Below, piece after piece: positions 8,610 to 17,459 of a DNA stretch of 24,748 bases. Origin of the DNA: Chrysochromulina parva (Eukaryota > Haptophyta > Prymnesiales > Chrysochromulinaceae); assembly GCA_002887195.1 (NCBI GenBank), contig PJAB01000522.1:1-24748 (forward strand), written 5' to 3'. Both the position numbers and the translations under genes were made by a program. The notes beneath the pieces were generated by a model. The model did no database searches and was not told the origin of the DNA. It was given only the letters and a program-made list of their open reading frames with translations. Position 1 is the first letter of the stretch. Every line of letters starts with the position of its first letter.

Positions 8610-8814
8610 TTTCGCGATACTCAGTCGTTTCATGTCCCGGCTCTCCGTGTGATGAGCCAAATCCTAACCGAATCCCCACAGCCATGAGCTCCCATGCGCA
8701 ATTACATCCCTCATCAAGGGCTGTGGGGAAACGAAAAGGCCTGCCCACAGCCCATCCGACTGCGACCCAACGAGCCTCGTCCCTCCGCTCGCGTTCCACT
8801 TTTTCCTTGACGTC
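8610..8814. other. Intergenic with 11-base inverted repeat
   Basis: TCCCCACAGCC (8673-8683) and GGCTGTGGGGA (8719-8729) are perfect inverted repeats 35 bases apart, with a third related CCCACAGCCC near 8745. The stretch lies between the glycosyltransferase stop and the zinc-finger start and probably holds the promoter of the latter. Confidence 0.45.
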
Positions 8815-9393
8815 ATGGCGTCCGCTGATGGCAAGGCCGCTCCGACCTCGAGCTCGGACTCGTCGGCACCCGCGCCGTGCGCCGCCGGCTGCGGCTTCTT
8901 CGGCAGCGCCCACACTGGCGGCATGTGCTCCAAGTGCTACAAGGAGACGATCACCAAGAACGGACTTGCTGCCCCTGCTGCGAGGCCCAAGCCTGTCGAG
9001 GCCCCGGCGACTGCTACGCCCACGCCGCCCCCGCCCCCGCCCGCGCTCGTCGTGACTACCCCCGCGCCGGTGGAGCCGTCGGCGCCCCCCGCTGCTGCCA
9101 AGGAGGCCTCGCCGGTGTCGGCGGTGGCTGAGCCTGCCAAGGTGCGCCCGCCGTCGGACGAGGGGACCGAGGACGAGCCGCCGAAGAAGGTTCAGGTGAA
9201 CACGAGCCGCTGCTGGACGTGCAACCGGAAGATCGGCCTCACCGGCTTCCAGTGCAAGTGCGAGTTCTTCTTCTGCGCTGAGCACCGCTACTCAGACCGC
9301 CACGAGTGCGTCTTTGACTTCAAGGCCGTGGGCAAGCAGCAGCTCACCAAGGCCAATCCGATGATCGCGCCCTCGAAGCTCGATACCATTTGA
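8815..9393 (+). CDS. A20/AN1 zinc-finger protein (stress-associated protein type, 192 aa)
   Basis: The start ATG is at 8815. Residues ~21-45 hold an A20 finger (C-x3[19 protein letters not shown]). A Pro/Ala-rich linker follows. Residues ~131-170 hold an AN1 finger ([32 protein letters not shown]) with all expected Cys and His. The C-terminus is KLDTI. In plants and animals such proteins bind ubiquitin through A20 and act in stress responses or proteasome control. The length fits the family. Single exon, with two zinc fingers and no membrane segment, so cytosolic or nuclear. Confidence 0.93.
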   Translation: MASADGKAAPTSSSDSSAPAPCAAGCGFFGSAHTGGMCSKCYKETITKNGLAAPAARPKPVEAPATATPTPPPPPPALVVTTPAPVEPSAPPAAAKEASPVSAVAEPAKVRPPSDEGTEDEPPKKVQVNTSRCWTCNRKIGLTGFQCKCEFFFCAEHRYSDRHECVFDFKAVGKQQLTKANPMIAPSKLDTI

Positions 9394-10385
9394 ACCGATT
9401 GCGGAGCCCAAGCGCGCCTGGTGGGCTTCGCGCCATCTTCCTCGCCGGCGCGCGCGCGGCGGCGCCTCCCCCCCACCTCCGCTAGGGGCAGCGGCGACGC
9501 GGAGAGGAGGCATGGCCGCGTGGGCTGTCGGCCGTCGAGCTCCTCTCCTGCCCATCTTCTTGTCCCCCTCTCGCCGCAGATGTCGGCAGCGGGAAAGAGG
9601 GATAAGTGTAGAATCTTGTTTCTTCTCCCCTTTGGGATCTGGCTTCTGGGGGAGCATTCTTGTCCGCAGGGCTGCAGCGTGCGACAGGCACAGCTGAGCT
9701 CTCAGTGGATGAGATGTGTGACTGGGCGGTGCGGTTTCAACCATAGCGTCGGCGTGAGATGTACGCGGCGCGCGCCTATATTGGATTTACATGGCGCATT
9801 AAGATCTATTTGTAATTTGTTGCATGTTGGCGGGCCGTCGGCGTGTTTTCACCGGGTTTTGCGGCGTTACATGCCGTGGCTGCGGCCGACCGGCAGTAAC
9901 GTCGAGACCGGCCTTTAAGACCGGCGCGGCGCCGCGGCCGCCCACCGCGCGGTATGCATGCGGCTCATCGGAGTACGGAGAGTCTCGAGAGACACCGCCT
10001 CACATAGCGATAAGCCCTCACACTAACGACTAAGCGATAAGCCCTGTGACACTAAGCGATAAGCGGCCTCACATAGCGATAAGCCCTCACATAGTGCACA
10101 TAGCGATAAGCCTCACACCCGGAACGGCCGCGCAGCGGGAGCGCGGCCAGCGGCACGGTGCACCGCCGCGCGCGGACCGCGCACCGCGCGCGCCAGAGAC
10201 CGAAAAGGAAAACCGAAACGGCGCTCACGGCTCCGACCTCAGTCCTCAGACGTCATAAGTCCCAGCTCCCACGCACACACGGCCCAGGGTCCTCCGCGGG
10301 TAGGGGCGCGGGGCGTACGCATGGGCGTAGACCGCATCCCCCCCGGCGGCCAACCCCAGCGCTCCGAACGCATGGGCCGCCGCGC
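9394..10385. other. Noncoding stretch between convergent genes
   Basis: This holds the 3' flanks of the A20/AN1 gene and of the RBR gene, which point toward each other. I see no credible coding frame. The stretch contains a GC palindrome-like patch near 9925-9950 and the short-repeat cluster at about 9998-10115. Confidence 0.45.
9998..10115. repeat. Cluster of AGCGATAAGC repeats
   Basis: AGCGATAAGC recurs five times, mostly as (cacat)agcgataagccctcaca with variable spacing (about 19-27 bases). The units are too irregular for a clean minisatellite. Confidence 0.75.
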
Positions 10386-12116
10386 CTACCGGCGGCGCGG
10401 GCACTTCCGGCCGCATTGCGGCTGTTTCCCGCACACGATGCAGAATTCGGTGCGGCACCACTGGCAGGTCACTGTTCGCTCAGCGAGATTCGATCCGCCG
10501 CAGGGTGAGTGGAAGCGAAGGTGGTGTGAAGGTGAGTGGAAGCGAAGGTGGTGTGACGGGGGCGGTTTGAAGGTGAGTGGAAGCGAAGGTGGTCGGTGCA
10601 CAGGATCTCAGGAGGTGCGGCAGCAGCTGCCATCGCCCAAGTCGCCGCGAAGGGGGTGGTGGGAAGGGATGGTGTGAAGGGGGGTTCGAAGCGCCGCGGC
10701 ACACTGTGGTGTGAAGGGGGTGTGTGAAGGGGGTGGTGTGAAATGGGGTTCGAGGCGCCGCGGCACACTGTGGTCGCATGCCTCCTTACGATTGATCACG
10801 CGCTGGCAGCCGGGGCACGCACGTGTGTCCTGATCGTTGGCCACATACTCGGCGAAGAGCTCATCCGCCCGGCTGTTGTTCTGCTGCCACTCGTCGAAGC
10901 GGCGCCGTTCATCGGCGTCGCGCCGCAGCTCATCGGCGCGCTGCGCACACGTGCGACCGGGGTGTGCGGGGCTCACGCGCACCCCCTCGCCGCCGCTGCC
11001 GCCTCCCTCGGCAGCGGTACATGCGAGGCAAAAGGCGTGCTCGCATTTCGGGCAGTCAAAGTGCTTTCGATCGCCCTCGCGCCATGCGAAGAGATAGTTG
11101 CAGCCCGGATGCGGGCAGCGCCGGAAGTTGGAGCGATCGGCCATCAGCGCCTCCTCCGTCCGCGCGTCCGCGAATCTCGCCGCCAGATCGCGCTGACCAT
11201 AGCGCACCAGCGCGTCGAAGATGGCGGCTGCCTCAAAAGGCTGGCCGCAACCCTCATGTGGGCACCGCACGTGCTCCTGGCTCAGGTCCGCGTTGACGAA
11301 CCCGACGAAGCACTCTGAACAGATGCGGTGGTCACACGACTGCGCTGTGAACGAGCCTTCCACAGGGCAACGCTCCTGGCAGATGCAGCACTTGAACGTA
11401 TACATCGACTCTCGCCGGCGCCGCTCGGTGCGCTCGTCCTCCTCGAGCTTGCGTGCGTAGAGCGCATCAGCTTCGGAGATGCGTGCTTCCTCTGAGCGAG
11501 AGCGGCCGGGCAGATACGGGTCCGCAAGAGACAGGGCGAGCCGATGCTGCTCGACCTGCTTCTCGACGCCTTCGCACCGAATCGTGTAGTACGGGGGCAT
11601 GTCGTCGTTGTGAACCACCAAGACCTCAGCGGGGATCGGCGCACCCTGGGCTGAATGGTAGAGGACCACGTCGCCCTTGGCGAACAGCACGGCGATTGCG
11701 GCCGGTGGCCGCGGCGGCGGCGGCAGGTTTCTCGGGTGCCATTCGCCGTCCAACTCGTAGCCGGAGGGATGTGATGGCCCCGCGTGCGCCGCCTCTGGTA
11801 TCACTGGCAGGCCCATTGGGACAGGAGGCGGCGTGGTGCTACGTATTATTGAGGCGGCACGGGCATCAAAGGGTGGCGGTGGATCATCCTCGGGCAGCAT
11901 AATTCCCAGCCGAGCGAGGATACGGCGTGCCTCGTCCACATCAGCCCTGGCGATGGCGGAACGCAGGTGGTGCAGCACGTCCTGTTGAGGCGGCGGCGGC
12001 GGCGGCAGCGTGACAGCAGGTTGCTCAACCACGCTGGGCCGCGTTTTGCCGCACACGTCGCACACGCGCGCGCCGTCGCTGTTCTCGTACGTACAGGCGG
12101 GGCACGTCCAAACCAT
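10386..12116 (-). CDS. RBR-type E3 ubiquitin ligase with N-terminal NZF/RanBP2 zinc finger (2 exons, ~477 aa)
   Basis: Exons are 12116-10769 and 10471-10386. Residues 1-27 are an NZF/RanBP2 finger (WTCPACTYEN...CDVCGKTRP), which in related ligases binds ubiquitin. A helical segment (HHLRSAIARADVDEARRIL) and a small SH3/Tudor-like piece (GDVVLYHSAQG...YYTIRCEG) follow. From ~240 comes RING1 (CCICQERC...CDHRICSECF...CPHEGCGQPF), then IBR (RRCPHPGCNYLF...CPKCEHAFCLAC), then RING2 (ACPGCQRVINRKEACDHMTC, CQWCRTEFCIVCG). The splice join itself makes the DHMTC, and the Cys of EACDHM is the expected catalytic residue that carries ubiquitin as a thioester. The NZF plus RBR layout recalls HOIP and HOIL-1, but I see no other LUBAC feature. 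The product is probably cytosolic. Confidence 0.88.
10472..10768 (-). other. RBR gene intron (297 bp) with duplicated donor site
   Basis: The donor is CCACA|GTGTGC (phase 1) and the acceptor GAACAG|TGACC. A 30-base segment spanning the exon end and donor (10745-10774) is repeated with one mismatch at 10681-10710, giving a second identical donor 64 bases downstream. The rest holds repeats of accaccttcgcttccactca and ccttcacaccaccc type. Confidence 0.85.
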
Positions 12117-12475
12117 TCGAATGGCGCTCCTTCCTTCGTCCCTCTCTCTCTCCGCGACCCTGTCAGGGAGCTTCTGCCTCGCTCGGTTTTCGGCGTGCTA
12201 CAATAGTATCGTGCCTGCTTCCTTTTAGTACCTTCACAGTACTCGGGTGTGAAACTGGTCCCAACCCCTCCCACTGTCTTGTTACCCGGCGGGTCCGGCA
12301 GTCCGCCCGTAGTCCGCCCCGGGTGCCCCGACATGCAGGAGCGCGTCAGTCAGATCAAGACGCATCAATAACTTGATCAATCACAATGTGTTCCCGTGTC
12401 ATTCATTCTTTCCAATAATGGTCTCTCGACTCTCGAGGTCGACTCGAGCGCATCAGAGTGAGGTACGACGTACGC
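12117..12475. other. 5' flank of the RBR gene
   Basis: I see no gene here. Near 12316-12336 gtccgccccgggtgccccg is shared with 13687-13705 upstream of the truncated copy, showing that the duplication included the promoter region. Dispersed ctcga-rich palindromic bits lie around 12424-12450. Confidence 0.4.
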
Positions 12476-12838
12476 AGCGTATTGAGCAACTGTTGCGTAT
12501 TGCGTATTGCGATTGCGTATTGCGACAGGTGCGATCTTGTCAATGGATCTTGTGATTATTGACCAGCCCACTTTGACCCGTATTGCGTAATGCGGTATTG
12601 CGTATTCGGCGTATTGCGTTAGGGTGAGGTTAGGGGTTAGGGGTTCGGGGTTCGGGGTTAGGGTGTGGCTAGGGGTTGGGGGGGAATGGTTAGCAATGAT
12701 GGTTCGCGGGTTAGGTCGATGAAACTAAATCCCGACCCCTAACACGAACCCTAACCCAAAACCGACAGACATACGCAATACGCGTCCAAGCGCCAATACG
12801 CAAAACGCACACGCACACGCAATTCGCAATTCGCAATG
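12476..12838. repeat. Head-to-head telomere-like tracts flanked by inverted GCGTATT-type repeats
   Basis: From left to right: degenerate GCGTATTGC repeats (about 12476-12618), a G-rich tract of ttagggg/ttcgggg/gttaggg units (12618-12715), then a C-rich tract (cccctaac, cgaaccctaaccc; 12728-12761), then the reverse-sense acgcaatacgc/cgcaattcgc repeats (about 12770-12838). The whole is an imperfect inverted repeat centred near 12720. The orientation TTAGGG then CCCTAA is that of two chromosome ends joined. Confidence 0.75.
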
Positions 12839-12841
12839 CAC

Positions 12842-12998
12842 TTTCACCTCGACTATACGATACTATCAGCATTAAATTGGCTATTTGGCTTGCCACACGG
12901 ACCTGGCCATTGATTGACGAGTTCAACAAGTCCAATTCGCGCAACACCTCAAAGTGCGGAATGGGCGCTGTGTATTTGTCGAACGCCTCACCATCTGC
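12842..12998. repeat. Direct repeat, copy 1 (~150 bp)
   Basis: It begins tttcacctcgacta and ends gcctcaccatctgc, and matches 13801-13946 over its whole length with scattered differences and a few indels. It starts right after the telomere-like block and ends inside the truncated RBR copy. Confidence 0.85.
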
Positions 12999-13427
12999 TA
13001 CTTATGATTGGGGCGGCACGCAATAATGCCCGAGGATGACCCACCGGCACGCTAGCATCAAAGGGTGGCGGTGGATCATCCTCGGGCAGCACAGTTCCCA
13101 GCCGAGCGAGGATACGGCGTGCCTCGTTCATATCAGCCCTGGCGATGGCTGAAACCAGTTTGTGCAGCACGTCCTGTTGTGGCGGCCGCGGCGGCGGCAG
13201 CGTGCGAACGCCTCCCCATCTGCTACGCATGATAGGGGCGGCACGCAATAATGCCCGAGGATGACCCACCGGCACGCTGGCATCAAAAGTTGGCGGTGGA
13301 TCATCCTTGGACAGCACAATTCCCAGCCGAGCGAGGATACGGCGGGCCTCGTCCACATCAGCCCTGGCGATGGCGGAATGTAGTTTGTACAGCACGTCCT
13401 GTTGCGGCGGCGGCGGCGGCGGCAGCG
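12981..13427. repeat. Tandem duplication of a ~224-bp segment of the RBR 5' coding region
   Basis: 12981-13204 and 13205-13427 are near-identical and lie head to tail. Each encodes QQDVL-KL-SAIARAD...ARRILARLG...DDPPP plus a tail reading VGHPRALLRAAPI that is not in the full-length gene. Confidence 0.85.
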
Positions 13428-13560
13428 TGACAGCAGGTTGCTCAACCGCGCTGGGCCGCGTTGGCGACCCGGCAGGTGCCCGTGATTTGCCGCACATGTC
13501 GCACACGAGCGCCGCGCCGTCGCTGTTCTCGTACGTGCAGGCGGGGCACTCCCAAACCAT
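12988..13560 (-). pseudogene. Truncated, internally duplicated copy of the NZF-RBR gene 5' end (190 aa frame)
   Basis: The ATG at 13560 opens MVWECPACTYENSDG with a complete NZF finger (C-x2-C...C-x2-C), followed by the same Val/Pro-rich and helical segments as the intact RBR gene. The helical segment (SAIARADVDEARRILARLG) then occurs twice, and the frame ends at 12988 before any SH3-like or RBR domain. Compared with the intact gene it has a small insertion after the finger (GKSRAPAGSPT). The frame is fully open, so an NZF-only protein could still be made, which might compete for ubiquitin. A dead duplicate is equally likely. The upstream flank is partly shared with the intact gene. Confidence 0.65.
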
Positions 13561-13800
13561 GATGCGCTTCGATCACTTCCGTGCAGGTACCTTCGCTCGG
13601 AAAGTTGCGGCCGGCGAAGGCGTGTGAAAAAACACTGTGAAAAAACTAAATTTTGGCTGTGTAAACTGGTCCGTTTCCGCACCTTGTCCGCCCCGGGTGC
13701 CCCGGTATGCATGCTGCGCCTCGCCGCTTGCCTCGTCGCTACTCTCCAGACTCCACACTGTACCAACCGGATTCACCCACGCCACCCACGAGGTGACGTT
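13561..13800. other. Noncoding flank of the truncated RBR copy
   Basis: This corresponds in part to 12238-12342 upstream of the intact gene (tgtgaaactggtcc, gtccgccccgggtgccccg). In the intact copy the next matching block lies ~500 bases further on, beyond the telomere-like tracts, but here only ~90 bases intervene. Confidence 0.4.
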
Positions 13801-13946
13801 TCACCTCGACTAATCGGTAAATCAGCATTAAATTGGCTGGCCTCACGGACCTGGCCATTGATTGGCGAGTTCAGCAAGTCCAATTCGCGCAACACCTCAA
13901 AGTGCGGAATGCGCGCCGTGTATTTGGCGAACGCCTCCCCATCTGC
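13801..13946. repeat. Direct repeat, copy 2 (~150 bp)
   Basis: Matches 12842-12998. The last codons and the stop of the sulfotransferase reading frame lie inside it. Confidence 0.85.
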
Positions 13947-16005
13947 ACACCCACAGAAAGGAAGGGAAGAGGGAAGTAAGTAAGCTGCCAGCGCATGAGG
14001 GGCGGGTTCGTCATGATTACGTCATGATACGCACAGAAGCGATTGGAGCATCGATTGAATGGCTCGATTTCGCTCTCTATGTACGGAACATGGGTCAAGG
14101 CGACGTTGGTCCGCGAACGCTCGCTTGACAGTCCGCCTTCGCTTGCTTGACGGTCCGCCATCGCCTTCGCTTCCTGTGTCGTCTCGGCATCTCTCTGGTT
14201 AGCTTTAAGGTCAGCTCCGCGTGACGCCATTTCAAATACATGCTCCAACGCAAAGTTGGCCGTGTCCATAAACAGCACATGGCTGAGCTGATCGAGGCGA
14301 TCAAACGCCTGCCGAATGACTCCATCGCAGCCCACCTCGAGCATCGTCTTCTCCACACGCCTCGCACGATCGACTAAGCATCCAGTGATCTGCAACACCC
14401 TGAGCCGCTGCGCAGGGCACATGCCGGCCAGGGCGGCTTCAAGCTCAGCGTATGGGGCGTCCGGAGCCACTGCAGCCACAGAGTGTGCCGTCCTCTCAAG
14501 GTCGGCAGCCCATGATTGGTTGGAACACGCGCTCACATCATGTGCCGCGAGCAGGTGGGCGTTCTTGGCCTTTTTCTTGGCCTGTTTCGAGAGCAAATCT
14601 CTATCCAACCGTACTGTCACGACGTGTTCGAACAGTCGATTCATTCGAAACCATCCTTGCTGTTGACGCATGTCCTCGGATGTCACCAGGGCCAGCATCA
14701 ACTGTTGACAGAGCAGTTGCCACGGCCCTGCGGAGCATACGCGGTTGTTCCCTCTCTTCAGCGGTAACCCGAGGAACACGCCACCAGCCATCGCCCCATC
14801 CTCCTCGACAACGCACACCTTCGACGATCCCCAACCGTCGATCAACTTCAGGGTGTCTTGGAACAAGAGCATCTCGGACGAGAGCCGATAGAAGAGCTGG
14901 CGAGGCACCGCGGAGGCATGGTGCCAATAGTTGAATTGAGAATGCGCGAGAACGAGCGGTGACCGAAGGATTGTGAAGGATCGGAAGCGCACGCGGTGCC
15001 CTGAGGCAGCTTCGTACTCTCTGATGCGATTCTGCACTTCTCGGGGCGCGTCCCTGAGATCCGAGCAGAGACGGAGGCGAAAGGCATTCGTGCGTCAACA
15101 CAGTGTTGTGAACGGTTGCAGTCCTACGCGAGCGGCGGGCGCGAGTGAGCTTACCAGTCGAGGCCGCAGTGATGTTCCACAAAGATGCGTTTGTAGTGAG
15201 CTCGGAGCAACTCGACCAGTTGGCCTTGCACTTCTGAGAATCTCGAACAGTAGTTTGTTTGTTGCCATCCGTGCTGCGCAAACCACGATCGCACGGTGGT
15301 GCCCGCCGTCTTCTCCATATGCATGCAAAGGATCACTTCCTGGGGCTCGGGGACGACGGCGGGGGATGCGGCAAGGGATGCGGGCCCGCGCGCTGTAACC
15401 ACTGGGCCGGACAGGAACCCATGATACTCGGTCAGAAGATGGTCCATGTCACACATAGCATACCAAGAGCAATCACGTACTTCGGGATTGACGGTGATGT
15501 AGTTGCAGCGTTCACACTTGGCGCATGCATTCAGACACACGCGCACGGCGCTCCGGAGAGAGCGCGCGGCTTGCATGGAGAGGCCAATCGACCCACGGTC
15601 AGAGGTTCGACACTCATGAAGCGATCCAACCTTCGTGTGCCCACAGAAGCCCTTTTTGGCGCTTTTGAGCCATGAATCGATGACACTCGGCGGCTCAACT
15701 TGCGAGGCGAGTGCCTGCAGTGCGTCGACGTTGATTGTTCCATCTTTCTGCTCTTTCAGCTGCTCGCGCAGTGACATATTATACTTATTTGCGCCAGTGG
15801 TTTCCTTCAGTTGCTCTTCCAAGCTAGTCAGTTGCTTCGAAGCCTTCAGTTGCTTTTCCACGCGTGCAGCATCGGCGGTGGTGACCTTATCGACCGGTAA
15901 GCTGGCTGACCTGATCGAGCTGGCTGTCACGGCCATGCAAGTTAGCAACACGAACGACCAGTGCGCCCGATCGACGCTCGATATGCAAGCACGCATCACC
16001 GCCAT
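13871..16005 (-). CDS. Membrane-anchored sulfotransferase-like protein with Cys-rich stem (2 exons, ~677 aa)
   Basis: Exons are 16005-15155 and 15053-13871. The join makes GLDW-DAPREV. A hydrophobic N-terminal segment (WSFVLLTCMAVTAS) follows a short basic/polar start, as in type II Golgi enzymes. Residues ~45-90 look coiled-coil. A Cys-rich region follows at ~120-185 (CLNACAKCERCNYITV, DCSWYAMCD), of an apple/PAN-like style. Near ~225 comes HMEKTAGTTVRSW, the PAPS 5'-phosphosulfate loop of the HxxKTAGTT type, and after the splice FTILRSPL resembles the 3'-phosphate motif. Such enzymes sulfate glycans. The ATG at 16131 is an alternative start. The last ~25 residues come from a genomic repeat, so the true C-terminus may have been changed by rearrangement or may lie in an exon I missed. 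Confidence 0.72.
15054..15154 (-). other. Sulfotransferase intron (101 bp)
   Basis: The donor is CGACTG|GTAAGC and the acceptor GATCTCAG|GGACGC, phase 2, restoring Trp-Asp. Unlike the CNNM and helicase introns it has a GTAAG donor and no tandem repeat. Confidence 0.82.
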
Positions 16006-16185
16006 TTCACGTCGAGGACGTGTCTGCGCGGCGAGGACTGTTATCAATAAACCGTTCAATCGAGTTTGTGCATGCATTTCAGTGCATGTACAATGTGAGG
16101 GGAGACAGTACTGAGCGTTAGAAATAGACATTCACACTAATCAAATTCACACCTCGGGCAAGTGCACGCGGAGTGCCCAAACAAG
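16006..16185. promoter_or_regulatory. Divergent promoter region of the sulfotransferase and FkbM genes
   Basis: The two preferred start codons are 180 bases apart on opposite strands. The region is less GC-rich than its neighbours and contains a tgcatgcatttcagtgcatgta patch with repeated TGCATG. No defined box recognised. Confidence 0.4.
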
Positions 16186-17103
16186 ATGATGCAGCTGATG
16201 ATGGTCGGACACCTTCCGCCAGACGTGATGCCGTGGATGCCGCTCCACTCTTTGTGTCCGCAGTGCCGCGTGCCGCGCAAGCATGCGCACGAACCTCATA
16301 ACATATTGCTCGAGCTCCTTCACACACTCCGAATCCATCCCAGCGCTGGAGTCTTCGTAGATGTTGGCACATCAACAGATATGTTGGACGGTGAGATTGC
16401 ACTGAAGGAAGGGTTCAAAGTGCTTGCCGTGGAGGCGCGGCAACAAGCGGCTGCGCATGTGGCACACCGATTCAACGCCAGCGTGGCTGCGAGCTTCTTG
16501 GATATCCGGAATCTTGCGGTTGCTGACACGCCTGGAGTGATGTCGTTGCACGACGTTGCAGGCCGACTTGGTGACACTTCGAGCCTCGCGTCCAGCGCTG
16601 TTCTGCGAGTCGGACCTAGTAAGGCGGTGAACGTGACAGTGACGACACTGGACGACCTTGTTGGCGACGCACCGTGTGCTGTCATCAAGATGGACATTCA
16701 AGGCTACGAGATCGAAGCACTCAGAGGCGCAGCGTCGATCCTGGCGCGCGAGCGCGCCCCGTTACTCCTCATCGAGGTGTGCGAGCGGCTGCGACCGCAG
16801 GTTCCCTTCTACACCATGTTCCAGCAGCTGAGACGTGCTGGCTACACGTGCTACGATATCTTGAGCAACACACAATATCGCATGCCTGACGGAAGCCTCC
16901 GTCACCAGCACCGATGCTGTAGCAGCGAGAATAGTAGGCAGCCTGAAGCCGACACTGAGACAGCCCACCCGCGGAGCGCCACCGGCAATGCCTCCTCAAC
17001 CGCTCGCCCCCCGATGGTGTGCCGCGACGATGCATCGACGAGGTGTGCAGGAACTCTGGTCTATACAGACCTTGCATGCAAGAAAGGCGGCAGGGCTGCA
17101 TGA
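16186..17103 (+). CDS. FkbM-family SAM-dependent methyltransferase (305 aa)
   Basis: The start ATG at 16186 is the first in frame. Residues ~55-80 (GVFVDVGTSTDMLDGEIAL...VLAVEA) are a SAM-binding motif I and post-I strand. CAVIKMDIQGYEIEALRGA (~residues 165-183) is the hallmark of FkbM methyltransferases, and LLLIEVCERL follows at the usual distance. These enzymes O-methylate sugars or small molecules. The N-terminus has two Cys (CPQC) and no clear signal peptide. The last ~70 residues are Cys/Ser/Thr-rich and not part of the domain. Head-to-head with the sulfotransferase, so co-expression and shared glycan substrates are plausible but unproven. Single exon. Confidence 0.82.
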   Translation: MMQLMMVGHLPPDVMPWMPLHSLCPQCRVPRKHAHEPHNILLELLHTLRIHPSAGVFVDVGTSTDMLDGEIALKEGFKVLAVEARQQAAAHVAHRFNASVAASFLDIRNLAVADTPGVMSLHDVAGRLGDTSSLASSAVLRVGPSKAVNVTVTTLDDLVGDAPCAVIKMDIQGYEIEALRGAASILARERAPLLLIEVCERLRPQVPFYTMFQQLRRAGYTCYDILSNTQYRMPDGSLRHQHRCCSSENSRQPEADTETAHPRSATGNASSTARPPMVCRDDASTRCAGTLVYTDLACKKGGRAA

Positions 17104-17187
17104 AATGGAGACATTGCGAGGGTGCTGGAACTGGAAGGGACTTAGAGCCCGGCTACTTTTGTACCGCAACAAACAGAGCAGATTTGA

Positions 17188-17193
17188 AATAAA
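17188..17193 (+). terminator. AATAAA, possible polyadenylation signal of the FkbM gene
   Basis: An exact AATAAA lies 85 bases after the stop codon in a locally AT-rich stretch. Whether this lineage uses this signal is not known to me. Confidence 0.3.
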
Positions 17194-17459
17194 GTCGAAA
17201 CATTGAAACAAACCTAGGTCGCGTAGGTGCTGGAAGGGGAAAATGGGGATCCCACCTAGACCCTACTCGACATGCTCGCTCGACCATGTACTCGACGTGC
17301 TACGATTTAACGATAGCTTATCTTAGCTGTGAAATAATCGCAACTCCCGACCCGACCTATATCGCGAGATCCGGACCGGTAGCCCTATATCGTATCTGGC
17401 CTAACGCCTAAGTACGGCTACTAAATGCCCTATGCCCGATTCGTCTTCGTGTCCTAACC
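17194..17459. other. Intergenic between convergent genes, nothing seen
   Basis: A less GC-rich spacer with short repeats of ctcgac and gatagc/tatcg type. No coding frame or RNA gene recognised. Confidence 0.4.

Noticed and set aside
12618..12761. Active internal telomere or end of a linear molecule
   Set aside because: Units are degenerate and unique sequence continues on both sides, so a relic fits better.
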